From assembly GCF_000687875.1 (NCBI RefSeq), contig NZ_JHYG01000006.1, positions 203,970 through 267,969 on the forward strand: a DNA stretch of 64,000 bases, read 5' to 3'. The translations under genes were made by a program, and so were the position numbers. This DNA comes from Acidocella facilis ATCC 35904 (GTDB lineage Bacteria > Pseudomonadota > Alphaproteobacteria > Acetobacterales > Acetobacteraceae). Shown here piece by piece: positions 43,797 to 54,764 of this stretch; position 1 is the first letter of the stretch; each line of letters begins with the position of its first letter. The notes under the pieces were generated by a model. That model searched no databases, was not told the DNA's origin, and saw only the letters and a program-made list of their open reading frames with translations.

Positions 43797-44569
43797 TCCG
43801 GGAATCTCGGCGCGGGGCCGGTGGGGCGGTAGCGGCGGTCATAATCCGGGGCGTAGAGGCGCGATCGCTCAAACCCCTCCGCCCCCAGCACCCGCCCGAC
43901 CAGGATCAGCGCCGTGCGGTCGATCTCTGGCTCCATCCTGGCCTCGATATCCGCCAGCGTGCCGCGCAGCACGCGCTGATCCGGCCAGGAGGCGCGCCAG
44001 ATCACCGCCACCGGGCAATCCGCCCCGTAAAACGGGGTGAGTTCCGCCACGATCTCCGCCAGGCGATGGATGGAGAGATGCAGCGCCAAGGTCGCCCCGG
44101 TGGCGGCGAAGGCGGCCAGACGCTCGCCCTCCGGCATCGGCGAGGCGCGGCCGCCCAGGCGGGTGAGCACCAGGGATTGCGCGATGCCCGGCAGCGTCAG
44201 CTCCGCCCCCAGGCTGGCGGCGGCGGCGGCGAAAGCGGGCACGCCGGGGGTGACATCATAGGCGATGCCAAGCGCCCGCAGCCTTTGCAGCTGCTCACCC
44301 ATGGCCGACCAGACCGAGAGATCCCCCGAATGCAGCCGCGCCACATCCAGCCCCTTGGCGGCGGCGTCCTGGATTTCCGCGATGATCTCGTCCAGCGAGA
44401 GCCTTGCGGTGTTCACGATCCGCGCCCCGGGCGGGCAATGCGCCAGCACCCCTTCGGGCACCAGCGAGCCGGCATAGAGGCAGACCGGCGAGGCGGCGAT
44501 CAGATCCCGCCCGCGCAAAGTCAGCAGATCCGCGGCCCCCGGCCCGGCGCCGATGAAATGCACGATCAT
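43793..44569 (-). CDS. cobM: Precorrin-4 C11-methyltransferase
   Basis: Methylates C-11 of precorrin-4 to precorrin-5. The 258 residues show [55 protein letters not shown] and [20 protein letters not shown]. The start at 44569 with AAGGA upstream is used; a longer open frame to 45013 overlaps cobE and cobL and is not real. Confidence 0.96.
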   Translation of the reverse strand: MIVHFIGAGPGAADLLTLRGRDLIAASPVCLYAGSLVPEGVLAHCPPGARIVNTARLSLDEIIAEIQDAAAKGLDVARLHSGDLSVWSAMGEQLQRLRALGIAYDVTPGVPAFAAAAASLGAELTLPGIAQSLVLTRLGGRASPMPEGERLAAFAATGATLALHLSIHRLAEIVAELTPFYGADCPVAVIWRASWPDQRVLRGTLADIEARMEPEIDRTALILVGRVLGAEGFERSRLYAPDYDRRYRPTGPAPRFPE

Positions 44570-44916
44570 GGGTCGTTCCTTTCCGCAATCGCCACCATTG
44601 CCAGCCTGTCGGGCGAGGCGACACGCGGGCCGAGCAGCCTCGCCCCTGGCCCGGCGGCGCGCAGCGCGCAGGCTTCCGCCAGGCTGCCCACACCGTAGCG
44701 CGCCAGCGCCCGGGCGGAGCGGCTCAGTGTTTCGATGCCGGCCAGCGCCGCCGGGGTGAGGGCGATCACCGGCACCCCCAGCTCCGCCGCCAGCGCCGCC
44801 AGCGCCTCGGGCCGGATCCCGGCCAGGGCCTGCACCTCGCCCCCCGCCGCCGCCAGCGCGGCGCGCAGCGACTCCGTGCGCACCGCGGCACGCAGGCCAA
44901 ACCCCGCCACCCTCAT
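44566..44916 (-). CDS. cobE: CobE/CbiG C-terminal-type protein
   Basis: A 116-residue protein of the CobE/GbiG C-terminal family: [20 protein letters not shown], then [20 protein letters not shown] and [20 protein letters not shown]. CobE is required for aerobic corrin synthesis, probably near precorrin-4 handling, and binds pathway intermediates. The ATG at 44916 overlaps the cobL stop (ATGA); one at 44931 is an alternative. Confidence 0.87.
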   Translation of the reverse strand: MRVAGFGLRAAVRTESLRAALAAAGGEVQALAGIRPEALAALAAELGVPVIALTPAALAGIETLSRSARALARYGVGSLAEACALRAAGPGARLLGPRVASPDRLAMVAIAERNDP

Positions 44917-46091
44917 AACGTGACACTCCATTGCACGATCGGCCTGGCCGGCACCCAGCCGCGCTTGCCCCCCAAAGGCGCGGCCTCGGCCAGCTCCAGA
45001 CGCAGCAGCGCACCGCCTTTCTCCGCCGACCAGGCGGTGAGCAGCGCCTCGCTCTCCAATGTCACCGCATTCGCCACCAGCCTGGTGCCGGCGGCGGCCA
45101 GCGCCCAGAGCCGTTCCAGCAGCGCCTGGCTGGCGCCGCCGCCGATGAAGATGGCATCCGGCCGCGCCAGAGTCTCCAGCCCGTCCGGGGCGCGGCGTTC
45201 CAGCACATGCAGGCGCTGGGCGACGCCGAAGCCAGCGGCGTTCTCCAGCGCCCGTGCGGCGCGGGCGGCATTCGCCTCAACCCCGCTGGCGCGGGTGCGG
45301 GGGGCGGCCAGGAGCCATTCAATCGAAATCGACCCCGCGCCCAGCCCGATATCCCAGAGATGCTCGCCGGGCCGGGGGGCCAGGGCGGATAATGTGAGGG
45401 CGCGCACCGGGCGCTTGGTGATCTGCCCGTCATGGGCGAAGAGCGAATCTTCCAGACCCGGCGCGCGCGGCAGGCCCAACGCCCCCGCCACCTCAACGGC
45501 CACGGCCACCGGCGAGAGGCCCGGGTCCAGCACCGCCATCTCCGCCGCACTGGCCTGGGTAATACGCTCCTGCGCCCCGCCCAGCGCCTCCAGCCGCCAG
45601 AGGCGCGAGGCGCCGAAGCCCAAATCGGTCAGATAGGCCGCGAACGGCGCCACCGCTTCGCCGCCGCGCAACAGGCAGAGCAGCCGCGCCCCGTCATGCA
45701 GATGCGCCCGCGCTTGCGCGAAGGGGGCGGCGTGCAGGCCGAGGCAGATTATGTCTTCCAGCCGCCAGCCCAGCTTTGCCGCCGCCAAAGCGAAGCTCGA
45801 GGGGGCGGGCAGCGCCACCCACTCCTCCGGCGCCAACGCCTCGGCCAGCAGGCTCCCCGCGCCGAACCAGAACGGATCGCCCGAGCATAACGCCACGGTT
45901 TTCGTCCCCCGGCATGCCAGCAGCGGCGCGATGGAAAACGGCACCGGCCAGGGCCGTCCACGCGCCCCCGCCTGCGTCAGTTCCAGATGCCGCGCTCCGC
46001 CGAAAATCACCTCCGCCCGCGCCAACGCCTCGCGCGCGGCGGGGCTGGGGCCGTCCTCATTAAGCCCGATGATCGTCAGCCAGGCGCTCAT
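44913..46091 (-). CDS. cobL: Precorrin-6Y C5,15-methyltransferase (decarboxylating)
   Basis: Bifunctional enzyme methylating C-5 and C-15 and decarboxylating the acetate side chain. The 392-residue protein joins a CobE-like N-terminal methyltransferase domain ([20 protein letters not shown], then [17 protein letters not shown]) and a C-terminal CbiT-like domain ([39 protein letters not shown]). AGGAGG lies 8 bases before the ATG at 46091. It is divergent from cobK, 41 bases away. Confidence 0.95.
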   Translation of the reverse strand: MSAWLTIIGLNEDGPSPAAREALARAEVIFGGARHLELTQAGARGRPWPVPFSIAPLLACRGTKTVALCSGDPFWFGAGSLLAEALAPEEWVALPAPSSFALAAAKLGWRLEDIICLGLHAAPFAQARAHLHDGARLLCLLRGGEAVAPFAAYLTDLGFGASRLWRLEALGGAQERITQASAAEMAVLDPGLSPVAVAVEVAGALGLPRAPGLEDSLFAHDGQITKRPVRALTLSALAPRPGEHLWDIGLGAGSISIEWLLAAPRTRASGVEANAARAARALENAAGFGVAQRLHVLERRAPDGLETLARPDAIFIGGGASQALLERLWALAAAGTRLVANAVTLESEALLTAWSAEKGGALLRLELAEAAPLGGKRGWVPARPIVQWSVTL

Positions 46092-46132
46092 CCCCTTGCC
46101 TCCTGGCCGTGGGACGCGGCACAAACCCGGCC

Positions 46133-46888
46133 ATGCACGGCCCGACTATATTGCTGCTCGGCGGCACCAGTGAAGCCAGCCAGATGGCAAGGGCGCTGGC
46201 CGAGTCCGGGCTGCGCGCGGTTTTCTCCTATGCCGGCCGCACCGAGGCGCCGAAGCCGCAGCCGCTCCCCACCCGCATTGGCGGTTTTGGCGGGGCGGCG
46301 GGGCTGGCGGATTATTTGCGCGCCCAGGCCATCACGCATCTGATCGACGCCACCCACCCGTTCGCCGCGCAAATGAGCCGCAACGCCATCGCGGCCTGCG
46401 CGGCAGCCGGGGTGAAGCTGATCGCCCTGGAACGCCCGGCCTGGCAGGCTGAGCACAGCGATGACTGGCAGAGCCTCGCCACGCTGGAAGAGGCCGCCGC
46501 CGCGCTGCCGGAACGCCCCGCGCGTGTGTTCCTGGCCATCGGCAAACAAAATCTCGATCTTTTCGCCGCCCGCCAGGACCATTTCTATCTGCTCCGGCTG
46601 GTGGATGCGCCGGTTGCGCCCTTGCCCTTCCGGGACGCGGCCCACGTGATTGATCGTGGCCCGTTCAGCCTGGAAAATGATCTGGCGCTGCTGCGCGCCC
46701 ATCGCATCACCCATCTCGTCGCCAAGAATGCCGGCGGGATCGGCGCGTCCGCCAAGCTGGGCGCGGCGCGGGCGCTGGGGGTGAAGATATTGATGGTCGA
46801 ACGCCCGGCGCTGCCGGCGCGCCGCATTGTGCAAAGCCCGGAGGCGGTGCTGGCCTGGCTCGCTCATGGCGCCGAACGCGGGGTATAG
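46133..46888 (+). CDS. cobK: Precorrin-6A reductase
   Basis: NADPH-dependent reduction of precorrin-6A to 6B. The 251-residue protein has ILLLGGTSEASQMARALAES, HLIDATHPFAAQMSRNAIAA, PARVFLAIGKQNLDLF and LVAKNAGGIGASAKLGAARA, all family features. It alone in this run is on the plus strand, divergent from cobL and convergent with cobJ, with 3' ends overlapping by 25 bases. A GTG at 46109 would add eight residues. Confidence 0.94.
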   Translation: MHGPTILLLGGTSEASQMARALAESGLRAVFSYAGRTEAPKPQPLPTRIGGFGGAAGLADYLRAQAITHLIDATHPFAAQMSRNAIAACAAAGVKLIALERPAWQAEHSDDWQSLATLEEAAAALPERPARVFLAIGKQNLDLFAARQDHFYLLRLVDAPVAPLPFRDAAHVIDRGPFSLENDLALLRAHRITHLVAKNAGGIGASAKLGAARALGVKILMVERPALPARRIVQSPEAVLAWLAHGAERGV

Positions 46889-47598
46889 ACGAAGCGGCCC
46901 ACGCGCCTCGTCTGGCTGTTGCCGAGCAGCACGATGGTGCGCATATCGGCCATTTCCGGCGTCGCCTCGGCGAGCGTCACCACGCTGATCCGCTCCTGCG
47001 GCGTGCTCACCGCGCGGGCGAAAATCACCAGCCGCTCCGGTTCGCATTCCTCCCGCAGCACCGAAAGCGCCCGGCCAAACCCCTCGGGGCGGGATTTCGA
47101 GCGCGGATTATAGAAGCCCATGGCGAAATCCGCCTGGGCCGCCAGACGCAGGCGCTTTTCGATCACCGGCCAGGGTTTCAGATTATCGGAGAGATTGATC
47201 GCGCAGAAATCATGCCCCAGCGGCGCGCCGGCCTTGGCGGCGGCGGCGAGCATGGCGGTGATGCCGGGCAGCACCCGGATGTCCAGCTCCGCCCAGCCCG
47301 GCTCTTCCGCCAGCACCTCGAACACAGCCGCCGCCATCGCGAACACACCGGGATCACCGGAGGAGACGATCACCACCTTGCCCCCCGCCTGCGTCCGGCG
47401 CAGCGCGTGGCGGGCCCGGTCCAGCTCCGCGCGGTTGTCGGACGGGTGCAGGGCCAGCCCTGGGCGCGGGGCGATGCGCGCGACGTAAGGGATATAGCCC
47501 AGTACATCGCTGGCCTGCGCCAGCGCGGCGCTCACCTCGGGGGTGATCAGCGCGTCATCCCCCGGCCCCAGCCCGGCAATGGCCAGCCAGCCGCTCAT
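46864..47598 (-). CDS. cobJ: Precorrin-3B C17-methyltransferase
   Basis: Methylates C-17 with ring contraction to precorrin-4. The 244 residues include LAIAGLGPGDDALITPEVSA, VVIVSSGDPGVFAMAAAVFE, VLPGITAMLAAAAKAGAPLG and DFAMGFYNPRSKSRPEGFGR. The start overlaps the cobI stop (ATGA); the 3' end overlaps cobK on the other strand. Confidence 0.96.
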   Translation of the reverse strand: MSGWLAIAGLGPGDDALITPEVSAALAQASDVLGYIPYVARIAPRPGLALHPSDNRAELDRARHALRRTQAGGKVVIVSSGDPGVFAMAAAVFEVLAEEPGWAELDIRVLPGITAMLAAAAKAGAPLGHDFCAINLSDNLKPWPVIEKRLRLAAQADFAMGFYNPRSKSRPEGFGRALSVLREECEPERLVIFARAVSTPQERISVVTLAEATPEMADMRTIVLLGNSQTRRVGRFVYTPRSAP

Positions 47599-48314
47599 GC
47601 CCGGTTGCGCCCGCCATGGGCGAGCACGATCGCGAAATAGGGGCAGTCCCCCTCCTTCATCTCCGCCACCCGCACGATGCGCTGCTGCGCGCTGGTGCCG
47701 TGCGCGACCAGCACCGCCTGCTCCAGCCGTCCGGCCTGTGCCAAAGCCGCGCGGATTTTCGGCAAATTGCGGCCGGTTTTCATCACCACGAAGGCATCGC
47801 TCTCGTCCATCCGCCGCGCCAGCTCGGCTTGGGGCAGCGTGCCGGGGAGGATGGTGAGAATGTCATTGCCCCAGGTGATCGGCGTGCCGGTGGCGGTCCA
47901 GCAGCCGGACATGCCGGTGATGCCGGGGATCACCTCGATCTCCACCTTGCCTTGCAGCCGCACATGCAGATGCATGAAGGAGCCATAGAAAAACGGATCG
48001 CCCTCGCAGAGCACGACGATGTCGCGATCCTGCGCCAGCACCTCCAGCCGCGCCGCCCAATCCTCGTAAAACCCGTGCAGGGCGGCGATGTATTCGGGGC
48101 TGTCGGCGGGCAGCTCGGTGGTGACGGGATATTCCATCGCATATTCCACGCAGCCCGGGGCCAGCAGGCCCTGCACGATGCGCCGGGCCTGGCCGGGCCG
48201 CCCGGCCTTGCGGAAATAGGCGATATAGGCTGCCCCTTGCACCGCGCGGGCAGCGCGCAGGCTCATCAAATCCGGATCGCCCGGCCCCAGCCCGGCGCAG
48301 ATGATCTTGCCCAT
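47595..48314 (-). CDS. cobI: Precorrin-2 C20-methyltransferase
   Basis: Methylates C-20 of precorrin-2 to precorrin-3A, the first committed B12 step. The 239-residue protein has ICAGLGPGDPDLMSLRAARA, VLCEGDPFFYGSFMHLHVRL, VIPGITGMSGCWTATGTPIT and ALAQAGRLEQAVLVAHGTSA. Two bases separate it from cobH. Confidence 0.96.
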   Translation of the reverse strand: MGKIICAGLGPGDPDLMSLRAARAVQGAAYIAYFRKAGRPGQARRIVQGLLAPGCVEYAMEYPVTTELPADSPEYIAALHGFYEDWAARLEVLAQDRDIVVLCEGDPFFYGSFMHLHVRLQGKVEIEVIPGITGMSGCWTATGTPITWGNDILTILPGTLPQAELARRMDESDAFVVMKTGRNLPKIRAALAQAGRLEQAVLVAHGTSAQQRIVRVAEMKEGDCPYFAIVLAHGGRNRA

Positions 48315-48316
48315 GA

Positions 48317-48946
48317 TTATTCCGCCGTGCTGGCGATGGCGTTGACCGCCGCCACCGTGACTGCCGAGCCGCCCAGCCGCCCGGCGACAGACAGCGCCGG
48401 GCAGGGCGGGGCGGCCATCAACGCCGCCTTGGATTCGGCGGCGCCGACGAAGCCGACCGGGCAGCCGATGATCGCCGCCGGGCGCGGGCAGGATGGGTCT
48501 TCCAGCATGTTAAGCAGGTGGAACAGAGCCGTCGGCGCATTGCCGATCGCCACCACCGCCCCGGCCAGATCCGGCCGCCAGAGTTCGAGCGCCGCGGCGC
48601 TGCGGGTATTGCCCATCTGCTTCGCCAGCTCTGGCACGCTTGGGTCGTGCAGGGTGCAGATGATGCGGTTCTTGGCGGGCAAACGCGGGCGGGTGATGCC
48701 CTCGCTGACCATGCGCGCATCGCAGAGAATCGGCGCGCCCTGGGCCAATGCCGCCCGCGCCGCCTCGACCATGCCGGGGGTAAACGCCACATGCGCCTCC
48801 AGCCCGACCAGCCCCAGCGCATGGATCATCCGCACCACCACGCCTTCCTCGGCGGGGGAGAAACGGGCGAGATCCGCCTCCGCCCGGATGGTGGCGAAGG
48901 AGTGGCGGTAGATGGCGGCGCCATCGGTTTCATAGAGATGCGGCAT
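48317..48946 (-). CDS. cobH: Precorrin-8X methylmutase
   Basis: Moves the C-11 methyl group to C-12, giving hydrogenobyrinic acid. The 209 residues contain YRHSFATIRAEADLARFSPA with the proton-transfer His, VRMIHALGLVGLEAHVAFTP, ILCDARMVSEGITRPRLPAK and PAAIIGCPVGFVGAAESKAA. Start overlaps the cobG stop. Confidence 0.97.
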   Translation of the reverse strand: MPHLYETDGAAIYRHSFATIRAEADLARFSPAEEGVVVRMIHALGLVGLEAHVAFTPGMVEAARAALAQGAPILCDARMVSEGITRPRLPAKNRIICTLHDPSVPELAKQMGNTRSAAALELWRPDLAGAVVAIGNAPTALFHLLNMLEDPSCPRPAAIIGCPVGFVGAAESKAALMAAPPCPALSVAGRLGGSAVTVAAVNAIASTAE

Positions 48947-50043
48947 TACGGCCTTCCAAAGACCCGCCGGGGGTGGCTGAGCAGCGCCGCCGGGTCAAGC
49001 CCTGGGCCGTCATTCAGGTGAAACCCGTCAGGGGCAGCGATGAGGGTGACATCACACCGGCCCGGATGCGCGCAAAGCTTGCCGCAGCCCGAGACATGCA
49101 GGGTCTTGCCCGGCGGCAGATGCGCGGCGAGCGCGGTTGCCAGAGCGCGGGTGGGGGCGAAGCCCTCGGCACAGCCTGGCGCGCCGGTGCAGGCGAAGGT
49201 GCGCTGTAAGGGATCCTCCGCGCCGATCAGCCCCGGCAAAGCGGGCAAGCCAGTGAGCCCCGGCAGATAGAGGGCGCGCCAGGGGGTGAGTCGCAGCTCT
49301 GTGCCCAGCCCGGCCAGAGCGGCGAGGCTCTCTACCGGCAGCTCGCCAAAGGCAAAGCTGGCGAGAGGGGGCGTTTGGCCCGCGCGCGCGGCGGGGCCGG
49401 CGTTCAGCCCTGGCGGCAGGGTGCCGGTGCGGATCAGCCCGCGCATCCGCCCGCGCCCGCCTGGCGCGCCGCCCTGGGCCAGAAACCAGTCCGCCAATTT
49501 CCTTATGGCCGGAATCGCGGTCTGCGCCGTCACCGATTCGCCCCGCATTGCGCCATCAGCCCGCACCAGCAGCCCGCCGGCAGCGTCACGCTCCAGCCGG
49601 ATGTCGGCGGAGATCTCGGCCAGCACGGGGGCTGGGCCGGTATCGAGGGCGAAGCCGAACTTGCCCGGCAGGGCGGGGAAGTTGGGCAAGGCGGCGGTCA
49701 GCGCTTCGGCCAGTTCCAGCGTGCCGTCGCCCTCTGCCCAGAACGGGGTGAGCAGCATGTTGCGCGCCTGCTCCTGGGCGGCGTCCGCATCCAGCAGACC
49801 CAGCGCGTCCAGACCCGCCATGATGGTTTCGTAGCGCTGCGATTTCACCCCGCGCCATTGCAGATTGGCCCGCGAGGTCAGTGCCAGATGGCTCTGCCCC
49901 TCAGCTTGCGCCAGCGCCGCCAAACCCTGCGCCTGCGCCGCCGTCAGCCGGCCCAGCTTCGGGCGGATGCGCAGGATCAACCCGTCCGCCGCCTGCATCG
50001 GCCGATGCGCGCCGGGGCACCAGCCTTTCACCTGCCCGCTCAT
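48946..50043 (-). CDS. cobG: Precorrin-3B synthase
   Basis: Oxygen-dependent hydroxylation of precorrin-3A; its presence defines the aerobic pathway. The 365-residue protein belongs to the sulfite/nitrite reductase ferredoxin-like group (SHLALTSRANLQWRGVKSQR). Cysteines for a 4Fe-4S cluster lie in RTFACTGAPGCAEGFAPTRA and HVSGCGKLCAHPGRCDV. Coupled to cobN by an ATGA overlap. Confidence 0.94.
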   Translation of the reverse strand: MSGQVKGWCPGAHRPMQAADGLILRIRPKLGRLTAAQAQGLAALAQAEGQSHLALTSRANLQWRGVKSQRYETIMAGLDALGLLDADAAQEQARNMLLTPFWAEGDGTLELAEALTAALPNFPALPGKFGFALDTGPAPVLAEISADIRLERDAAGGLLVRADGAMRGESVTAQTAIPAIRKLADWFLAQGGAPGGRGRMRGLIRTGTLPPGLNAGPAARAGQTPPLASFAFGELPVESLAALAGLGTELRLTPWRALYLPGLTGLPALPGLIGAEDPLQRTFACTGAPGCAEGFAPTRALATALAAHLPPGKTLHVSGCGKLCAHPGRCDVTLIAAPDGFHLNDGPGLDPAALLSHPRRVFGRP

Positions 50044-53000
50044 AAGGACGCCAGGATTTCGTTATTGCGCGTCGCCCATAGCCCGGCCTCGCGCAGACGG
50101 GAAAAGACATCGCGCAGCCGCGCCAGGGCGGCGGGGTTTTGCGCTTGCAGAAACGCCACCACCTCCGGCTCGCCCAGCGTCGCGGCGAAATAGAGATCGA
50201 ACAGATGTCCCGGCACGTCGCGGGTGAGGTTGGCGAAGGCGGCCAGATGGTCGAGGGTCGCCGCCAGCTCCGCCCCGCCGCGAAAGCCGTGGCGCCGCAT
50301 CCCCGCCACCCAGGCCGGGTTGGCGGCACGGGCGCGCACCACCCGGGCGATCTCCTCGCCGAGCAGCCGGGCGCGCGGGGCTTCGGGGTTCGTGCTGTCC
50401 AGATGATAAAGCGGCGGCGCGTTCAGCCCCATCTGCGCCAAGGCGGCGACGATGCCGCCTTCCTGGGCCGCGTAATCGGCGGCGAGCAGCAGATCCGTCT
50501 CCGGCAGGTCCTGGGCGTGTACGAAGCCATCCGTGCCCGCCAGGCGGGCGCGCAGCGCCTCAGGCGTTTCCTGGGCGACGCCATCCGTGCCGATCGACCA
50601 GCTCGCCCCTGCCAGCCAGGCTTCCCCGGCGGCGGCGCGGGCTTCGTCGGTGAAGATGGTCGGGGCCTCGCCCATCTGCAGCCCGTACTGGCCGGGGCGC
50701 GGGGCGAAGATGCGCGGTGCCTGGGCGATATAGGGGTTTTCGCCTGGGGCCTCTTCGCGCGCGGCCAGTGCCTGCGCCCCGGCGGCGAAGAGCTGGGCGA
50801 GGTGGGAGAACACATCCCGGAACAGGCCGGAGAGGCGCAGCGTCACATCGATGCGCGGGCGGCCCAGCAGCGCCGGGGGCAAAATCTCAAAGCCGGAGAC
50901 CCGGCCGCTTTCCTCCCAAAGCGGGGCGAGGCCGGCCAGATGCAGCGCCATGGCGAATTCCTCGCCGGCGGTGCGCATGGTGGCCGAGCCCCAGAGATCC
51001 ACCAGCAGGCTGTTCGGCCAGTCCCCTTGCTCCTGCAGATGCCGGCGCAGGATTTCCTCGGCCAGCTTCACCCCTTGCGCATGGGCGGCGCGGGTGGGCA
51101 CGGCGCGCGGGTCCAGCGCGAACATATTGCGCCCGGTGGGCAGCACATCCGCCCGGCCGCGGGCCGGCGAGCCGGAGGGGCCGGGCGCCACCCGGGCCCC
51201 GGCCAGGGCGGCCAGCAGCCCGGCGCGCTCCTGCGCCCCGCAGCCGCCAGTGCCGAACACATGCAGCCCCTCACCAAAGCGGCTTTCTTTCAGGTCGCAG
51301 ACAAACCGGTCGATCCGGGTGATCGCCTCGGCCAGCGCGGCATCCTCGGCCAGGCCGAGATCGCGCTCCACCCCGCGCGCCTGGGCTTCGCTGCGGATGG
51401 CGGTGATCAGCCTGGCGCGCCGGGCCGGGTCCAGCCCTTCGGCGGTGGCGTATTCATCGAGCAGCGTCTCCAGCCGGGCGAGATGTTCCGGCACCAGAGC
51501 CTGCGCCAGAGGCGGGGGCAGATGCCCGAGTGTGACCGCGCCGATACGCCGCTTCGCCTGTGCCGCCTCGCCAGGGTCGTTGACGATGAACGGGTAGATG
51601 ATCGGAAGTGCGCCGGTCAGCGCCTCCGGCCAGCATTCATCCGAGAGCGCGACACTTTTGCCCGGCAGCCATTCCAGCGTGCCATGCGCGCCGAGATGGA
51701 GCAGTGCGTCGATGTTCTGGGCGCGCAGCCAGAGATAGAAGGCGACGTAGGAATGGCAGGGGATGGCGGAAAGGTCGTGATATTCATTCTCGCGCCCTTG
51801 CGGACGGCCACGCTCGGGTTGCAGGGCGATCAGCACGCTGCCTGATTGCACCACGGGAAAATGAAAATCGCCGTTTTTCGCCAGCGCGTCATCCTCCGGC
51901 GCGCCCCAGCATTTGTCCAGCGCGGTTTGCAATGATGCAGGCAGCGTCTGCAACGCTTCTTTATAGGCCGCCAGGGGCCAGCTTATGCTGCTGGTTTTGA
52001 GTTGCTGGGGCAGGTCCGCCAGCGGCGCGGTATAATATCCGGCTTCCTGCAAAATCCCGAGGATTTCATTGGCACTTTGCAGCGCGTCCAGCCCCACCGC
52101 ATGCGCCATCTGGTCCGGCCGGCCGGGATAGGTGGAGAGGATCAGCGCGAACAGGCCGGTTTGGGGGATGGAGCTGCCAAGCTGCACCCAGCTTGCCACC
52201 CGCGCGGCGGCGGCTTTGAGGCGGGCCGCTTCCGGCTGATGCAGCATCCGGGCGAATTGCAATTCCTCGTCATAGACACTGGCGGCTTTGAAACTGACCA
52301 CGCCGAGGAAGATGCGCCCGTCAATCTCCGGCAGTGCGACATGCATGGCGAGATCAGCGGGCGAGAGGCCGCGTGCCGAGGCCGCCCAATCCTCCCGCCT
52401 GGCGGTGGAGAGTGCCACCTGGAACACCGGCACGCCCGGGCCGTCCAGCGCCGTGGCGCCATCCTCGCCGGCCGCCGAAAAGGCGGTGGCGTTGACGATG
52501 GCGGCGGGGCGGCAGGCGGCCAGATGCGCGGCGACGAAGCGTGCCGCCTGCGGCGCTTTCAGCGAGGGCACGAAGATGCCGTAGGCGTCGAAGCCTTCGG
52601 CTTCCAGCGCCGCGATCATCCCATCCACCGCCGCCATATCCCCTGCGGCGAGATAGGAGCGGTAGAACAGCACCGGCACGCGCGGCAGGCCGCCCGGCGC
52701 GATTTCCGGTATGATGCCGGTTGCGGGGTGATAGAGCCCATGCGCCGGCAAAGGCGGGGGCGGTGGGGCATCCTGCGCATCCAGCCCGGCTTCCTGGCCC
52801 AGCAGCGCCAGCGCGCCGAGCGCGGCTTCCGGCCCGCCGGCCTCGCATAGCCGGCCCAACGCGGCCAGGGTTTCGGCCGAGACTGTGGAACAGTCTGTGA
52901 GTGTCGCATCCGGCCGGCCATCGCCGGGCAGCACCGCCAGCTTCAGGCCGGTGCGCGTTGCCAGATCCCGCAGCCCTTCCAGCCCGTAAGCCCAATAGCC

Positions 53001-53279
53001 CTCGCCGCCGATCAGCCGCACCAGCACGGCTTTCGCGCTGGCCAGGGTATTTTCCAGATACACATCCACCGAAACCGGGTGGCGCAGCCGGGCCAGATTG
53101 GCCAGGCGCAGCCGGGGCAGGCGTAGGCCCCGCGCCCGCGCCCCGCGCCAGCCCGCCGCGAAGGCGCCCAGATCACTGTCCGAGAAGGAGAGCACCGCGA
53201 TCTCAGCCGGCGACTGCCCGAGATCCTGCGGGGTCTCCGCCTCTTCCAGCCCGTGGCTTTCGCGGAAGACGATATGCAT
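50040..53279 (-). CDS. cobN: Cobaltochelatase large subunit CobN
   Basis: Large subunit of the ATP-dependent chelatase that puts Co2+ into hydrogenobyrinate a,c-diamide. The 1079-residue protein shows the family regions FARMLHQPEAARLKAAAARV, HLGAHGTLEWLPGKSVALSD, GLHVFGTGGCGAQERAGLLA, NSLLVDLWGSATMRTAGEEF and HGFRGGAELAATLDHLAAFA. Slightly shorter than the Pseudomonas denitrificans enzyme (about 1275). The AAA+ partners CobS and CobT are not in the window. Confidence 0.95.
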   Translation of the reverse strand: MHIVFRESHGLEEAETPQDLGQSPAEIAVLSFSDSDLGAFAAGWRGARARGLRLPRLRLANLARLRHPVSVDVYLENTLASAKAVLVRLIGGEGYWAYGLEGLRDLATRTGLKLAVLPGDGRPDATLTDCSTVSAETLAALGRLCEAGGPEAALGALALLGQEAGLDAQDAPPPPPLPAHGLYHPATGIIPEIAPGGLPRVPVLFYRSYLAAGDMAAVDGMIAALEAEGFDAYGIFVPSLKAPQAARFVAAHLAACRPAAIVNATAFSAAGEDGATALDGPGVPVFQVALSTARREDWAASARGLSPADLAMHVALPEIDGRIFLGVVSFKAASVYDEELQFARMLHQPEAARLKAAAARVASWVQLGSSIPQTGLFALILSTYPGRPDQMAHAVGLDALQSANEILGILQEAGYYTAPLADLPQQLKTSSISWPLAAYKEALQTLPASLQTALDKCWGAPEDDALAKNGDFHFPVVQSGSVLIALQPERGRPQGRENEYHDLSAIPCHSYVAFYLWLRAQNIDALLHLGAHGTLEWLPGKSVALSDECWPEALTGALPIIYPFIVNDPGEAAQAKRRIGAVTLGHLPPPLAQALVPEHLARLETLLDEYATAEGLDPARRARLITAIRSEAQARGVERDLGLAEDAALAEAITRIDRFVCDLKESRFGEGLHVFGTGGCGAQERAGLLAALAGARVAPGPSGSPARGRADVLPTGRNMFALDPRAVPTRAAHAQGVKLAEEILRRHLQEQGDWPNSLLVDLWGSATMRTAGEEFAMALHLAGLAPLWEESGRVSGFEILPPALLGRPRIDVTLRLSGLFRDVFSHLAQLFAAGAQALAAREEAPGENPYIAQAPRIFAPRPGQYGLQMGEAPTIFTDEARAAAGEAWLAGASWSIGTDGVAQETPEALRARLAGTDGFVHAQDLPETDLLLAADYAAQEGGIVAALAQMGLNAPPLYHLDSTNPEAPRARLLGEEIARVVRARAANPAWVAGMRRHGFRGGAELAATLDHLAAFANLTRDVPGHLFDLYFAATLGEPEVVAFLQAQNPAALARLRDVFSRLREAGLWATRNNEILASL

Positions 53280-53288
53280 GGCGGCGCG

Positions 53289-54310
<1,022 letters not shown>

Positions 54311-54314
<4 letters not shown>

Positions 54315-54673
54315 GTCGTGGTCTCCGGGGCGGGCAGGCGGGCGATGACGTTTTTGCGGAACAGAGAGGGCCGCTCGCGCCAGGGCACGATGCCATCCGG
54401 CGTGGCGGCGAAGGCGGCGGCGTAATCCAGGATCAGCGCTGCATCGTCCTCGGTGACCGGGCCATAGAGATAGGACCAGCGATCCGGCCCGGAGAGGGCG
54501 ATGGTGGGGCCGAATTTACAGGCGGAGAGACATTCCACCGGCTTTATGGTGACGCCCTCAGGCACCGCCAGCGCGCCGATGGCCGCCCCCATCCGCGCCC
54601 CGGCGCAAGGTTCGCCATCGACCAATGGCTGGCCGGCCCGGCAGGTGGTGCAGACATGCAGAATAACGCCCAT
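54311..54673 (-). CDS. DUF1636-family metal-binding protein
   Basis: A 120-residue protein resembling thioredoxin-fold 2Fe-2S ferredoxins: [20 protein letters not shown] and [20 protein letters not shown] hold four cysteines plus others. DUF1636 is usually found before cobW in B12 clusters, as here, but its role has not been established. Start at 54673; a longer frame to 54706 is not supported. First gene after the riboswitch. Confidence 0.85.
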
Positions 54674-54764
54674 GCAACCCTCAAAGCTGCGGCGGGGCGA
54701 TGGCATAGGGACGCGCGCAAGCGCAAATCACCTGCCGCGGCACACCCCGTCCGCTCGTGAAACA

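Noticed and set aside
50139..51845. 568-codon plus-strand frame opposite cobN
   Set aside because: Arg/Gln/Gly-rich shadow; cobN on the other strand has clear homology throughout.
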